NCBI RefSeq assembly: GCF_000220525.1
Contig: NZ_AFPK01000036.1
Location: forward strand, 1-64,000
Direction of reading: 5' to 3'
Origin: Ochrovirga pacifica
GTDB taxonomy: Bacteria; Bacteroidota; Bacteroidia; Flavobacteriales; Flavobacteriaceae
DNA: 64,000 bases
This document shows, piece by piece, positions 20,488-29,502 of this stretch. A program made the translations under genes and the position numbers. The number at the start of each line of letters is the position of its first letter. Positions within the stretch are counted from its first letter, which is position 1. The notes below the pieces were generated by a model. It had not been told where the DNA came from. It saw only the letters and a list, made by a program, of their open reading frames with translations, and searched no databases.

Positions 20488-20946
20488 TTACACTCCAAAT
20501 TGCTGAAAATGGTGGTCTAAATGTTTTTGAAATAGATTGCTCCATTCCTTGGCCGTTAAGTGCCCAAAAGAACGGGTTAGTCTTCCTTCAAAATAATCAG
20601 AACCTTTTTCAAAAGCCCACTGCATGTTTTGTAGCAATTTGGATTTTTCTTCTTCAAAATCCTTAATTTCTGTTACCAAGTAATAAGGATTTGTTTTTGC
20701 ATTTTTAGGATATGGTTTGTTTCCTACAATGGTTTTCTTTAAAAAAGTTTTGATAAAAAAATGCATAAAAGGATCCATTTCAATCCTAATTTTTCCTCTA
20801 GAAGTATCATACGTTTTATTTAGATGTGCTAACATTTGTGCCGAACTCATCTTGCCCCACAAGGGTGATGTTTTTGGCGTTAACTGGTCTAAACGCTTTT
20901 TATTTTCTGCCAAAGTAGCTACTTCAAAAATACTTGGATACGGCAT
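20488..20946 (-). CDS. DUF1569 family protein (DinB-like fold)
   Basis: This 152-residue protein has the DUF1569 pattern: an N-terminal LAENKKRLDQLTPKTSPLWG followed by MSSAQMLAHLNKTYD, the central PYPKNAKTNPYYLV segment, and the C-terminal FGHLTAKEWSNLFQKHLDHHFQQFG. The His residues in LAHLNK and KHLDHHFQQF resemble the metal ligands of DinB/YfiT four-helix proteins. The function of the family is unknown. The gene lies between the MTHFR-family gene and sufS on the same strand, 32 bp after sufS. Confidence 0.8.
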   Translation of the reverse strand: MPYPSIFEVATLAENKKRLDQLTPKTSPLWGKMSSAQMLAHLNKTYDTSRGKIRIEMDPFMHFFIKTFLKKTIVGNKPYPKNAKTNPYYLVTEIKDFEEEKSKLLQNMQWAFEKGSDYFEGRLTRSFGHLTAKEWSNLFQKHLDHHFQQFGV

Positions 20947-20978
20947 AAAAAGTGATTTTTTGGATGTAAATATAGGGT

Positions 20979-22193
20979 TTATGACAACATCATTACCGCT
21001 TTTTGTAAAGCATTTACCAATACATCTACCTCTTGTTTTGTATTGTAAAAAGCAAAAGAAGCCCTTAAGGTACCTGGAATAGCAAACCGATCCATAATAG
21101 GTTGAGTACAGTGGTGTCCTGTTCTTACAGCGACTCCTAATTTATCTACAATACTTCCCACATCATACGGATGCAAATCTGCAATATTGAATGAAATAAC
21201 ACTTGCTTTTTTGGCTGATGTACCATAAATTTTTAACCCTGGTACGTTTAACAATGCTTGGGTTGCGTAGTTTAGCAAATCGTGCTCATAGGCTTCAATA
21301 TGCTCTAAACCAATCTTGTTTATATAATCTATAGCGGTTCCAAAAGCAATTACATCTGCAATGTTTGGGGTTCCTGCTTCAAATTTATGTGGCAATTCGG
21401 CATAGGTTGTTTTTTCAAAATTACATTCTTTAATCATTTCTCCTCCTCCGTGATAAGGTGGCAATGCATTTAAAATATCTTCTTTTCCGTATAAAAATCC
21501 TATCCCTGTTGGTCCTAACATTTTATGTGCAGAACAAGTAAAAAAATCACAATCTAAGGCTTGCAAGTCTACTCTCATATGCGGACAAGATTGTGCTCCA
21601 TCAATTAACACCCAAGCACCTACTTTATGGGCTTTTTCAATAATTTCTTCTACAGGATTGATGGTTCCCAAGGCATTAGAAATATGGTTAACTGCTACAA
21701 TTTTTGTTTGATTGGATATCAATTCCTCAAAAACATCCATTTCTAACTCTCCCTTATCATTTATCGGAATTACCTTTAGCTTTGCTCCTGTACGTTCGCA
21801 CAATAATTGCCAAGGCACAATGTTAGAGTGGTGTTCTAATCCAGAAATGATAATCTCATCTGTTTTCTTTATAAAAGGTGTAACTGCTGTGGCAACTAAG
21901 TTAATTCCTTCGGTAGTACCACGAGTAAAAATAATTTCGTGTTCGTGAGCAGGATTGAAATGAGCTTTTATCTTTTTTCTAGTTTCTTCAAAAGCATCGG
22001 TAGCTAGCTGACTTAGCGTATGTACTCCTCGGTGTACGTTAGAGTTAATGTTTGAATAGTAGTTGGTAATAGCATCTATCACCACTTGTGGCTTTTGACT
22101 GGTAGCTCCATTGTCAAAATAAACCAAAGGTTTTCCGTTTACTAGTTGTTTTAAAATAGGAAAATCTGCTCTTATTTTATCAATGTCAATCAT
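20979..22193 (-). CDS. sufS: Cysteine desulfurase, SufS type
   Basis: This PLP enzyme takes sulfur from cysteine for Fe-S cluster assembly. The start at 22193 (MIDIDKIRADFPIL) is chosen because a -7 box at 22212-22219 would put transcription start downstream of the longer reading frame's start. The PLP lysine is in the SAHKMLGP motif (near residue 221). Other hallmarks are HHSNIVPWQ, NHISNALGTINPV and DGAQSCPHM. The catalytic cysteine is in RTGHHCTQP (near 360), a short loop typical of group II (SufS) enzymes. No sufBCD genes are in the window, so it is separated from the rest of the pathway or acts with a sufE elsewhere. Confidence 0.94.
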   Translation of the reverse strand: MIDIDKIRADFPILKQLVNGKPLVYFDNGATSQKPQVVIDAITNYYSNINSNVHRGVHTLSQLATDAFEETRKKIKAHFNPAHEHEIIFTRGTTEGINLVATAVTPFIKKTDEIIISGLEHHSNIVPWQLLCERTGAKLKVIPINDKGELEMDVFEELISNQTKIVAVNHISNALGTINPVEEIIEKAHKVGAWVLIDGAQSCPHMRVDLQALDCDFFTCSAHKMLGPTGIGFLYGKEDILNALPPYHGGGEMIKECNFEKTTYAELPHKFEAGTPNIADVIAFGTAIDYINKIGLEHIEAYEHDLLNYATQALLNVPGLKIYGTSAKKASVISFNIADLHPYDVGSIVDKLGVAVRTGHHCTQPIMDRFAIPGTLRASFAFYNTKQEVDVLVNALQKAVMMLS

Positions 22194-22211
22194 GGAATAT
22201 TTTATTTGTAA

Positions 22212-22219
22212 CAAAGGTA
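22212..22219 (-). promoter_or_regulatory. Predicted -7 box of sufS
   Basis: Minus strand TACCTTTG matches TAnnTTTG exactly, 19 bp upstream of the chosen ATG. It decides the start codon, as the longer frame would begin at or upstream of the transcription start. Confidence 0.45.
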
Positions 22220-22310
22220 CTTCTTTCTTGCTAGATTGAGAAAAACTTTCCTTTAAGTCTTTTACTTAGTATGATTAAAATTAGTATCTTTTTTGACCGA
22301 ATTTACTCCT

Positions 22311-23663
22311 ATGAAAATTATAAAGTTTGTATGCATTGGCCTTTTGTGTGTTGTGATTGCAATTGTTGCTTTTAACATTTCTAAGCTAAAACTTATCTCC
22401 GGTTTTGCAGCCAAGAACATGGCCAGTTGCTATTTTTTAGCCAAGCAAGATCCTACTCTTACCGAAAATGAAGACAACAGTTCTTTTTTGATTAGCTTGG
22501 CAAAAACCGAAATCGATGAACTTAACAAAACTGTTACTGCCAGTGTATTTGGTATGTCTAAAAGCAAGGCTGTATACAGGCAAGGAGTAGGTGTGGCTTT
22601 GGTTAGTGATGATAAAAAAAAGCTACATAACAATCAACCCAACCGAAAACAAAAACACATTAATTTACCTTACCCCTATGGTCATCTTGCTGCAATTGAT
22701 ACGGTTTTTTCTAACATCAACTACTCAGAATTAGATAGTGTTGTAACCAATTCTTTTGTAGAAAACCATCCTGACGGAATTAAAAATACCAGATCTATTC
22801 TAGTGCTGTATAAAGGAAAAATTATTGCCGAAAAATATGCAGCAGGTTTTTCTAAAAACTCTCTTTTACAAGGTTGGTCCATCACCAAAACTTTGCTAAG
22901 TACATCTTTTGGTGTTTTAGAACAATCTGGTTACGATATTTACCAACCTATAACAGCTTTTCCAGAATGGACTAGCAAAGAACAGCAGCAACTTAACACC
23001 AATCATTTTTTACAAATGGAAAGCGGTATGAAATGGGAGGAAAATTATGGTAAAGTTTGCGATGTTACCAAAATGCTTTTTAAAGATTCTGATTGTACGC
23101 AAAGAGCCATTAAACAACCTTTGGTAGCTACTCCTGGAACTACGTTTTACTACCAATCTGGCAACAGCAATGTTCTTAGTGCCCTTTTAAGAAAGCAATT
23201 TAAAACTCATCAAGAATATTTAGATTTTCCGTACAAAACTTATATCGATAAAATTGGAATGCATTCTATGATTCTTGAAACAGATGTAGTAGGTAATTAT
23301 GTTGCTTCTTCATATAGTTGGGCAACTACTAGAGATTGGGCTAAATTTGGTCAGCTATTTTTACAAAAAGGATGTTGGAATAACGAGCAAATCTTAAGTC
23401 CAAAATGGGTAGACTACGTAACCACCCCTAGTCCGAACTCTAAAGGAGAATATGGTGGACAATGGTGGTTAAATACAGGGGGCTACATGCCCAACGTTCC
23501 TAGAGATTGTTATTATGCCGATGGATATCAAGGGCAGAGAATTTTTGTAATTCCGTCTAAAGAACTAGTGATTGTTAGGTTTGGAGTTACAGAATTGGGT
23601 CGTGTTGGTTTTTATCCTCTTTTTGATAAAATGGTCAGTCAAATTTGTGCCACCATTCATTAA
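22311..23663 (+). CDS. Membrane-anchored serine hydrolase, beta-lactamase class C family
   Basis: A start at the ATG at 22311 gives 450 residues and an immediate N-terminal membrane anchor (IKFVCIGLLCVVIAIVAF); a TTG start at 22293 is possible but unlikely. The nucleophile motif SxxK is GWSITKT. The Tyr-containing second motif is probably FYYQSGNSNVL. The third-motif region is GYQGQRIFVIP. This pattern fits the EstB/6-aminohexanoate-dimer-hydrolase branch of the family rather than a true beta-lactamase. The active domain should face the periplasm. The substrate is unknown. It overlaps the converging zinc-ribbon gene by 4 bp. Confidence 0.87.
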   Translation: MKIIKFVCIGLLCVVIAIVAFNISKLKLISGFAAKNMASCYFLAKQDPTLTENEDNSSFLISLAKTEIDELNKTVTASVFGMSKSKAVYRQGVGVALVSDDKKKLHNNQPNRKQKHINLPYPYGHLAAIDTVFSNINYSELDSVVTNSFVENHPDGIKNTRSILVLYKGKIIAEKYAAGFSKNSLLQGWSITKTLLSTSFGVLEQSGYDIYQPITAFPEWTSKEQQQLNTNHFLQMESGMKWEENYGKVCDVTKMLFKDSDCTQRAIKQPLVATPGTTFYYQSGNSNVLSALLRKQFKTHQEYLDFPYKTYIDKIGMHSMILETDVVGNYVASSYSWATTRDWAKFGQLFLQKGCWNNEQILSPKWVDYVTTPSPNSKGEYGGQWWLNTGGYMPNVPRDCYYADGYQGQRIFVIPSKELVIVRFGVTELGRVGFYPLFDKMVSQICATIH

Positions 23664-24019
23664 AAATCTTGATTGTTTTTTACCAACAGTACAAAATCAT
23701 TTTCTAATAATAAATATCCTTGGTTGTAACAGTAAAAATACTGATTGCCAGTTTTGGTGGTATAAATGGATGTAAACAACTGAAAGTTAAACCCTTTTTG
23801 CAACAAAACTGTTTTGTTAAGCTTTGTTTTCCCTGTCGGATTTAATTCACATAAAATTTTATAGTTTTTCTTTAATGCATTGTTGGTATTTCTAACCAAA
23901 TTTTTGTCTCCAACATTTAACTTGTTGTTGTAGGCATTTCTGCAATAATCATTGCAAAATTTTTTATCAGATCTACCAACAATACGCTCTCCACACTCTA
24001 AACAACTTTTTTCTTCCAT
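23660..24019 (-). CDS. Small zinc-ribbon protein of unknown function
   Basis: This 119-residue protein begins with a zinc-binding knuckle: CLECGERI, then CNDYCRNAYNN, a C-x2-C...C-x3-C arrangement similar to the zinc-ribbon that marks many short flavobacterial proteins. The rest (TGKTKLNKTVLLQKGFNFQLFTS, then YCYNQGYLLL) looks like a small beta-rich domain. I do not recognise a characterised family. It is divergent from ssb and shares a 164-bp promoter region with it. Confidence 0.8.
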   Translation of the reverse strand: MEEKSCLECGERIVGRSDKKFCNDYCRNAYNNKLNVGDKNLVRNTNNALKKNYKILCELNPTGKTKLNKTVLLQKGFNFQLFTSIYTTKTGNQYFYCYNQGYLLLENDFVLLVKNNQDF

Positions 24020-24052
24020 CTTTCTAATTTGATTAAAGATACTATTTTTTTA

Positions 24053-24066
24053 TCGTTTGCAAACGA
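24053..24066. repeat. Perfect 14-bp palindrome TCGTTTGCAAACGA in the zinc-ribbon/ssb promoter region
   Basis: The 14 bp equal their own reverse complement. The first 10 bp (TCGTTTGCAA) recur at 24122-24131, 69 bp further on. A second inverted repeat, TGTCGA-AAG-TCGACA, is at 24140-24154. These may be protein-binding sites between the divergent genes; no regulator is known. Confidence 0.4.
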
Positions 24067-24139
24067 CTACAAACAGTTACATCCGCAAACAAACAATTAG
24101 ATACCGATTACAACAAAAGTTCGTTTGCAATTTTGTCCT

Positions 24140-24154
24140 GTCGAAAGTCGACAA
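24140..24154. repeat. Inverted repeat TGTCGA-N3-TCGACA upstream of ssb
   Basis: Six perfect pairs around a 3-bp centre, ending 29 bp before the ssb ATG. It could be an operator or the 5' leader hairpin of the ssb message. Confidence 0.35.
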
Positions 24155-24183
24155 CAGTTTTCATCATTTAAAAATTATACGTT

Positions 24184-24519
24184 ATGAACAATTTAAGAAA
24201 CAAAGTACAGTTAATCGGACATTTAGGAGGAAATCCATCAATCAAAACTTTTGGAAAAGACAAAAAATTGGCTAGCTTCTCATTAGCAACTAAAGAGGTG
24301 TATTACAATAAAGACGGGGAACGAGTTACTGAAACAGAATGGCACAACATTGTTTGTTGGAACAAAAATGCAGAAATAGCAGAAAAATATTTAGACAAAG
24401 GAAGTGAAATTGCCTTAGAAGGAAAATTAACCACAGAAGCTTGGGAAGATAAGGATGGTAACAAACGCTATACTACAAAAATTAGAGTACACGAATTACT
24501 TATGTTGGGATCTAAATAA
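24184..24519 (+). CDS. ssb: Single-stranded DNA-binding protein, short form
   Basis: This 111-residue protein has the OB fold that coats single-stranded DNA. Typical segments are NKVQLIGHLGGNP, FSLATKE, TEWHNIVCWNKNAEIAEKYLDKGS and IALEGKLTTEAWEDKDGNKRY. It ends at HELLMLGSK, so it lacks the acidic C-terminal tip that recruits replication and repair partners in full-length SSB. It is therefore probably a secondary copy, with the main ssb elsewhere. It ends at a perfect 34-bp palindrome. Confidence 0.93.
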   Translation: MNNLRNKVQLIGHLGGNPSIKTFGKDKKLASFSLATKEVYYNKDGERVTETEWHNIVCWNKNAEIAEKYLDKGSEIALEGKLTTEAWEDKDGNKRYTTKIRVHELLMLGSK

Positions 24520-24537
24520 TAGCTTTTTTTACAACTC

Positions 24538-24571
24538 ACAAACACCTAACATACGTATGTTAGGTGTTTGT
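24538..24571. terminator. 34-bp perfect palindrome between ssb and the converging outer-membrane gene
   Basis: The 17-bp half begins ACAAACACCTAACAT and pairs perfectly with the second half. It lies between two converging genes, as expected for a shared terminator. T-runs on each side are weak, so it could instead be an RNA-stabilising hairpin. Confidence 0.6.
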
Positions 24572-24578
24572 GTAAGTT

Positions 24579-25931
24579 TTAAAATTTCATACTAAAACCA
24601 ATATAAGGCCTAACCTGATTTACAGTACCAAAAGTTCCATCATCTTTTTGGGCATAGGTCCACTGATAATCTACACCTGCTTCCATAAATTGATTTAGCC
24701 TGTAGGTAACCAAAGCATTGGCAAGAGCATTTCCATTAAACTTAAAAGCATCATCCAAATTGGTTAATTGAGATTTTACATACGTTCCTCTTACTCTAAA
24801 ATTGGCTATTTCTTTGGTTTGTAAACTAAGTCCTACAATGGCTCCTCGATTGCTATTTTCTAAATCGTCGGGTAGTAACAGCTCCCCTTTTACTTTTACT
24901 AAATCTAAGATTTCGCTTCCTAAACGAGCATAAATTCCTTGTGAATTTTCTGCAGGAACTAACTCTTGTAACCTAGCATCTTTGTTAATCTCGTAAGCAA
25001 AATTAAAAAACTGGGGAATGTAGTTATCTCCATACCATTGTCTTTCTATTCTAGCATTTACATGAAGAACATTTGCGATAAAGTTAAAGCCTCCTTCTAA
25101 ACCAATTGCATATCCTTGACCAGTATCGTAATTTGCTGTAGGAACTGTGTTAGAAATATGTGCTGCTAGTGCATCGTTTTTTAGCAGCTTTGCATATTGG
25201 ATATCTGCCGTAAGTTCTAAAAACATATTTTTTAATAAAATTGCTCCTACGTCTACTCCGTATGCTTTATTTCCATCTCTAGTAAATTGAGTGTGATTGG
25301 TTGTACCCGTATCAGTTGTTTCTTCAAAATCATCTTTATCTACCACCATGCTTAACCCAAATTCAATTGTGTTTACAATAGGAATCTCTAAGGCACCAAA
25401 AGGTTTGTAATAGGGTCGGACAGCTAGTAACTTTAAACTTCCATCAAAATTTAAATCACTGTATAAAAACTCCAAACCTATCTTTTTTTCAAAAAGTAAA
25501 TCGGCACTAATTCCTACTTTTCTTCTCTCAAAAGAAACAGCGTTGGTGTAATTTCCTAAAATCGCTCCATAGCCAAGTCTTTCACCAGTCATATCACCTA
25601 ATTTTACATATACAGGGTCTTCTTTTTTAACTCCATAACGCAAATATCTAATCATCCTTAACACTCCCACACCATTAGAAAACTCCTCTGTTCTTAAATT
25701 ACCGTTTTCAATATCAAATAATAAGGGCACATCTAAACCCAATCCTATTTTTCCAAAAGAAAATTCTGGTTGCAATCTAAATCCAACAAAGGTTTGTTCT
25801 CCTATAGTAGTAAAACCTACGTTTCCTGAGATAACATTTTCATCCTTAAAAGAGCTTTCGTAATTTGTTTGAGCAAAGGCTGTATGAAAGCCTACAAAAA
25901 GCAATCCTAACCAAAAAATTGTTTTTTTCAT
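24579..25931 (-). CDS. Outer-membrane beta-barrel protein of unknown function
   Basis: This 450-residue protein has a clear signal peptide (residues 1-20, ending AFAQ) and a long series of alternating polar and aromatic strands, as in outer-membrane barrels (for example GISADLLFEKKIGLEFLYSD and VTYRLNQFMEAGVDYQWTYA). It ends VRPYIGFSMKF, with the terminal Phe that the BAM machinery uses to recognise barrels. No family name can be given. It converges on ssb, with the palindrome at 24538 between them. Its upstream region is shared with the divergent ABC ATPase gene. Confidence 0.75.
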   Translation of the reverse strand: MKKTIFWLGLLFVGFHTAFAQTNYESSFKDENVISGNVGFTTIGEQTFVGFRLQPEFSFGKIGLGLDVPLLFDIENGNLRTEEFSNGVGVLRMIRYLRYGVKKEDPVYVKLGDMTGERLGYGAILGNYTNAVSFERRKVGISADLLFEKKIGLEFLYSDLNFDGSLKLLAVRPYYKPFGALEIPIVNTIEFGLSMVVDKDDFEETTDTGTTNHTQFTRDGNKAYGVDVGAILLKNMFLELTADIQYAKLLKNDALAAHISNTVPTANYDTGQGYAIGLEGGFNFIANVLHVNARIERQWYGDNYIPQFFNFAYEINKDARLQELVPAENSQGIYARLGSEILDLVKVKGELLLPDDLENSNRGAIVGLSLQTKEIANFRVRGTYVKSQLTNLDDAFKFNGNALANALVTYRLNQFMEAGVDYQWTYAQKDDGTFGTVNQVRPYIGFSMKF

Positions 25932-26001
25932 GAGTTTGTATCGTTTTAGTTTTTTGGAAAATTAATATTTATTTTATCAATACTTAAGCTTTTTAGTTAT
26001 T

Positions 26002-26009
26002 TATATTTG
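26002..26009 (+). promoter_or_regulatory. Predicted -7 box of the ABC ATPase gene
   Basis: TATATTTG is an exact TAnnTTTG match, 19 bp upstream of the ATG. No TTG at the ideal spacing. Confidence 0.4.
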
Positions 26010-26028
26010 TTGTTCAATCTCTTATTTT

Positions 26029-26967
26029 ATGCTTAAACTAGACCATATTTCTTATGCTTATCAAGCTTCTAAACCTGTATTGCAGAACATTTCTTTTAAT
26101 GTAAAGGATGGCGAATATGTTGCACTATTGGGTGAAAGTGGTTGCGGAAAAAGTACTCTTTTAGAAATAATTTATGGTTTGATGGATTTAAAACATGGAC
26201 AGGTTTTTTATAACAATGAAAAACTTTTAGGCCCAAAATTTCATCTAATTCCCGGTCATCCATTTATGAAGTACTTGGCACAAGATTTTAGTCTAATGCC
26301 CTACACAACGGTTGCAGAAAATGTAGGAGAATTTTTGTCTAACATCTACAAAGCCCAAAAAAAAGCTAGAGTTGTAGAACTACTAGAAGTGGTAGATATG
26401 TTAGATTTTGCAGATGTTAAAGTAAAAAATCTTAGTGGTGGACAGAAACAGCGAGTAGCTATTGCTCGTGTTTTGGCCAAAGAACCTAAAATTTTATTGT
26501 TAGACGAACCCTTTAGTCATATTGATAATTTTAGAAAAAACCATTTAAGAAGAAGATTGTTTGGGTATTTAAAATCTAAAAAAATTACATGTATTGTTGC
26601 TACTCATGACAGTACGGATGCTTTGTCTTTTGCAGATACTTTGCATATTATTCGCAATAAAAAAATAATTGCAAGCGGAAGCCCATCCGAATTGTACCAC
26701 CATCCCAAATCGGTGTATGTAGCTTCGTTTTTTAATGAAGTAAATGAAATTCCCTACCAACTTTTAAACATTGATAGGGAAGGAAAAGCAATATTGTATC
26801 CTGAGCAACTAAAAATTGTGGAGCAATCTGAGGTTACTGCTATTGTAAAAAATTCTTTTTACAAAGGAACACATTATCTTATAGAGGTTTTATTGCAAAG
26901 ACAATCTGTTTTAATTTATAGCCAAAAAGCTTATGCTAAAAACAGCAATATTTGTATTGCTATTTAA
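26029..26967 (+). CDS. Orphan ABC transporter ATP-binding protein
   Basis: This 312-residue protein hydrolyses ATP to power a membrane transporter. It has Walker A GESGCGKST, signature LSGGQKQRVAIARVL, Walker B ILLLDEP and the H-loop VATHD. A C-terminal extension (about residues 235-312) has the look of a TOBE-type domain, as in PotA, FbpC or ModC importers (VTAIVKNSFYKGTHYLIEVLL). No permease or binding protein is adjacent, which is unusual for this class. It overlaps the converging DUF4837 gene by 8 bp. The substrate is unknown. Confidence 0.9.
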   Translation: MLKLDHISYAYQASKPVLQNISFNVKDGEYVALLGESGCGKSTLLEIIYGLMDLKHGQVFYNNEKLLGPKFHLIPGHPFMKYLAQDFSLMPYTTVAENVGEFLSNIYKAQKKARVVELLEVVDMLDFADVKVKNLSGGQKQRVAIARVLAKEPKILLLDEPFSHIDNFRKNHLRRRLFGYLKSKKITCIVATHDSTDALSFADTLHIIRNKKIIASGSPSELYHHPKSVYVASFFNEVNEIPYQLLNIDREGKAILYPEQLKIVEQSEVTAIVKNSFYKGTHYLIEVLLQRQSVLIYSQKAYAKNSNICIAI

Positions 26968-27967
26968 GTTGTGTGGTTTTTAAAATCGCTTCCAACTCAA
27001 AAACAAAATCACGCTTGTTTACCGATGGTGCATAATTAAATCCTTCTACCACAATAACTCGGTTATTTTTTTCATCAACAATAGAATAGTTTAAAAAAGG
27101 ACCTGCATTGTAGGCTCCAAAAACCTCCCAAGTTCCACGAGTTTCATAGGCTTTTTTTCCGTGAATGCGGACTTCTTTTACTACAGGAGTTCTTGCTGCT
27201 TCGGTAATCATGTACATTTTATCAACATCGTTTCCTCTAATAAACATCTTACCAATACTATCTCTATTTTTTATAATTTGATTTACAATTGGTTTGCTTT
27301 CATCAAACAAAGGAGCTTGGTACACCAACAGTTCGTTGGTTTGGTCTCCTACTGCTACACCTCCTGCTATATGGCTTCTCATCCAAAGAAAAGATCCCAA
27401 AGTATCCATTACCATTCTGTATTTATTTGGAATAGTCATAGACACCCCTAATTTGTTTAGTGCATCAATTTTTTTAGTATATCGATTGGATGCATGTTCT
27501 TTTTGGGTAGATTTGATATCACCTTCCTTAAATGCTTCAACAATTTCGGCTCCTCTTTTTTGTATTAGTGCCACCAGTGCTTTTTTATCGGGTGCAGCTA
27601 CTTCTACAATGGTTTGAGGTCTGGCATATTTGTCTGTGTAAATACGAAAGTTTTCTTGTTGCCCTATATCCAGTTTTAGTACATTTCTATTGTTTTTAAA
27701 CATTTTGGTAAAAGCACTGTGCGGAATGGTAGAAACATTTAGCTGATATTCTAATTGTGGCAATCCTGGAATAGGATCTGAAATTAACTCTACAAAAGAC
27801 TCTTCTAACTTTCCTTTCCAATCATAAGGTTCTACTACTACAATTACATGATTTATTCTTCCGTTAGATTCGGCTTTTAAATCTGCAGCATCACGTTTTT
27901 TTTCACCGTCTTTACTACCACACGCTACTAAAAGGACAATACTAAGTAAGGTTATAATTTTTTTCAT
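26960..27967 (-). CDS. DUF4837 family lipoprotein
   Basis: This 335-residue protein belongs to the Bacteroidota-specific DUF4837 family. The lipoprotein signal ends at Cys16 (SIVLLVACGSKDG). Conserved-looking parts are the NHVIVVVEPYDWKGK start, LGQ..-like DIGQQENFRIY, and a C-terminal NYSIVDEKNNRVIVVEGFNYAP. The function is unknown. It is the last gene of the envelope operon and starts inside the stop codon of the lytic transglycosylase gene (ATGA overlap), which points to translational coupling and a related envelope role. Confidence 0.88.
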   Translation of the reverse strand: MKKIITLLSIVLLVACGSKDGEKKRDAADLKAESNGRINHVIVVVEPYDWKGKLEESFVELISDPIPGLPQLEYQLNVSTIPHSAFTKMFKNNRNVLKLDIGQQENFRIYTDKYARPQTIVEVAAPDKKALVALIQKRGAEIVEAFKEGDIKSTQKEHASNRYTKKIDALNKLGVSMTIPNKYRMVMDTLGSFLWMRSHIAGGVAVGDQTNELLVYQAPLFDESKPIVNQIIKNRDSIGKMFIRGNDVDKMYMITEAARTPVVKEVRIHGKKAYETRGTWEVFGAYNAGPFLNYSIVDEKNNRVIVVEGFNYAPSVNKRDFVFELEAILKTTQLK

Positions 27968-29502
27968 TTGTCTAGCATTTTATAAATGACCAATTTTTTT
28001 CCTAGTTTAAGATTGTTATTCGTCCAAAGATTGTTCCAAGATCTTATAGCTGTTACTGTAACCTTGTATTTTTTTGCAATATCCCACAAATTGTCTCCTT
28101 CTACTATGGTGTGTTCTCTTTTAGGGCCTTGTTTAGGAATCTGGACTTTAGCTACATTTTGTTTTTTAGGTTCGGAAATGGTATAGTTTATTTTTTTAGG
28201 AAAAATGGTTAATCGCTGTCCTACTTTTAAATTGTTAGAGCTTAAGTTGTTCCATCGTTTGATATCTCTTACATAAACCCCAAACTTTTCGCCAATAGCC
28301 CCTAAATAATCACCCGATTGTACTTTGTAACGAATTCTCTGACTCATTTCGAAATACTTTGGCAACGGCTTTTCTCTTTTTTTGTCTTGAGCATCGACAT
28401 AGGCGTAAATTTCTTGCTCTTTGCTGGCAAATGCTAAAGCATCTTTTACTGGCAAAGCCAATTTGTAATTTCTTCCTTGTACATAAGGTACAATGTTTAG
28501 CTTGTAAGCTGGATTTAAAAACTCTAAAAGTTCTACCTCAGTTCCTACCATATCGCTTACTTGTTTAAAGCTTATCATTTGTTTTACTTGCACACTATCT
28601 ACTTCAAAATGTCTAATTCTTGGAGTTTCTTTTTGTATACCATGTTCTTTAGCATATTCAAAAATGTACATAGTTGCATAAAAAGCTGGCAAATAGTCTG
28701 AAGTTTCTTTGGGTAAAAAAGGACGTATGTTCCAGTAGTTTGTTCTGTTTCCAGACCTTCTTATGGCTTTGGATACATTTCCCGGACCTGAATTGTATGC
28801 GGCAAGTGCCAAATCCCAATCGTCAAAAATATCGTGTAATTTACTTAGATACTGACAGGCTGCTTTTGTAGATTTTAAAGGATCTTGGCGTTCATCAACA
28901 TAAGAACTTACCTTTAGATTGTACAACTTTCCTGTATGATACATAAATTGCCACATTCCTGTTGCTCCTACAGGAGATTTTGCTCTTGGTCTTAATGCAG
29001 ATTCTATAATTGCCAAATACTTCATCTCTAGCGGAATGTTGTAATTGGCCAACTGCTCTTCAAAAAAAGGAAAATAGTAATCTGCTCTGGCCATCATTGC
29101 AGGGTAATATCGTTTTCTGTATTTAAGGTAACTTTTAATAATGCGCTCTAGTTCCTTATTGTACTCTATGTAAAAAGGCGTTTTTTCGTTCAGCCTTTCC
29201 AAACGATATTTTAAGGTATCTGTAGCTAACTCTTCTAACGAAAAGTCTAACGTTTCTTCTTTTGCAAACATCGGAAAAACACTATCTACCTCTGCTTTTT
29301 TGTATAAATTTTGTAACCATTGCTGATCTATTTTTTCTAAAGAATCGTTGGCAATCGTATATTCATCAATCTCTAGTTCTTGTGTTGTGTGTGGTATAGT
29401 GTCTTGATGTGGAGTTTCTTGAGCAAACATGCAAGTCCCTACAAAAATCAACCTTAGAAAAAGTAATCTATTCCTTTTGTTTTTTTTCATCTTATTGGTC
29501 AT
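27964..29502 (-). CDS. Lytic transglycosylase with two LysM domains (MltD-like)
   Basis: This 512-residue envelope enzyme cleaves glycan strands of peptidoglycan. It has an N-terminal signal peptide ending near FAQ. The SLT domain (about 145-290) has the catalytic Glu near 163 in LAIIESALRPRAKSP, then GATGMWQFMYHTG and LALAAYNSGPGNV. Two LysM peptidoglycan-binding domains follow at about 393-440 and 460-510 (VQSGDYLGAIGEKFGV; VEGDNLWDIAKKYKV). This layout matches MltD. Its start overlaps ompA by 11 bp; a second in-frame ATG at 29490 lies just past that stop. Confidence 0.93.
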   Translation of the reverse strand: MTNKMKKNKRNRLLFLRLIFVGTCMFAQETPHQDTIPHTTQELEIDEYTIANDSLEKIDQQWLQNLYKKAEVDSVFPMFAKEETLDFSLEELATDTLKYRLERLNEKTPFYIEYNKELERIIKSYLKYRKRYYPAMMARADYYFPFFEEQLANYNIPLEMKYLAIIESALRPRAKSPVGATGMWQFMYHTGKLYNLKVSSYVDERQDPLKSTKAACQYLSKLHDIFDDWDLALAAYNSGPGNVSKAIRRSGNRTNYWNIRPFLPKETSDYLPAFYATMYIFEYAKEHGIQKETPRIRHFEVDSVQVKQMISFKQVSDMVGTEVELLEFLNPAYKLNIVPYVQGRNYKLALPVKDALAFASKEQEIYAYVDAQDKKREKPLPKYFEMSQRIRYKVQSGDYLGAIGEKFGVYVRDIKRWNNLSSNNLKVGQRLTIFPKKINYTISEPKKQNVAKVQIPKQGPKREHTIVEGDNLWDIAKKYKVTVTAIRSWNNLWTNNNLKLGKKLVIYKMLDK

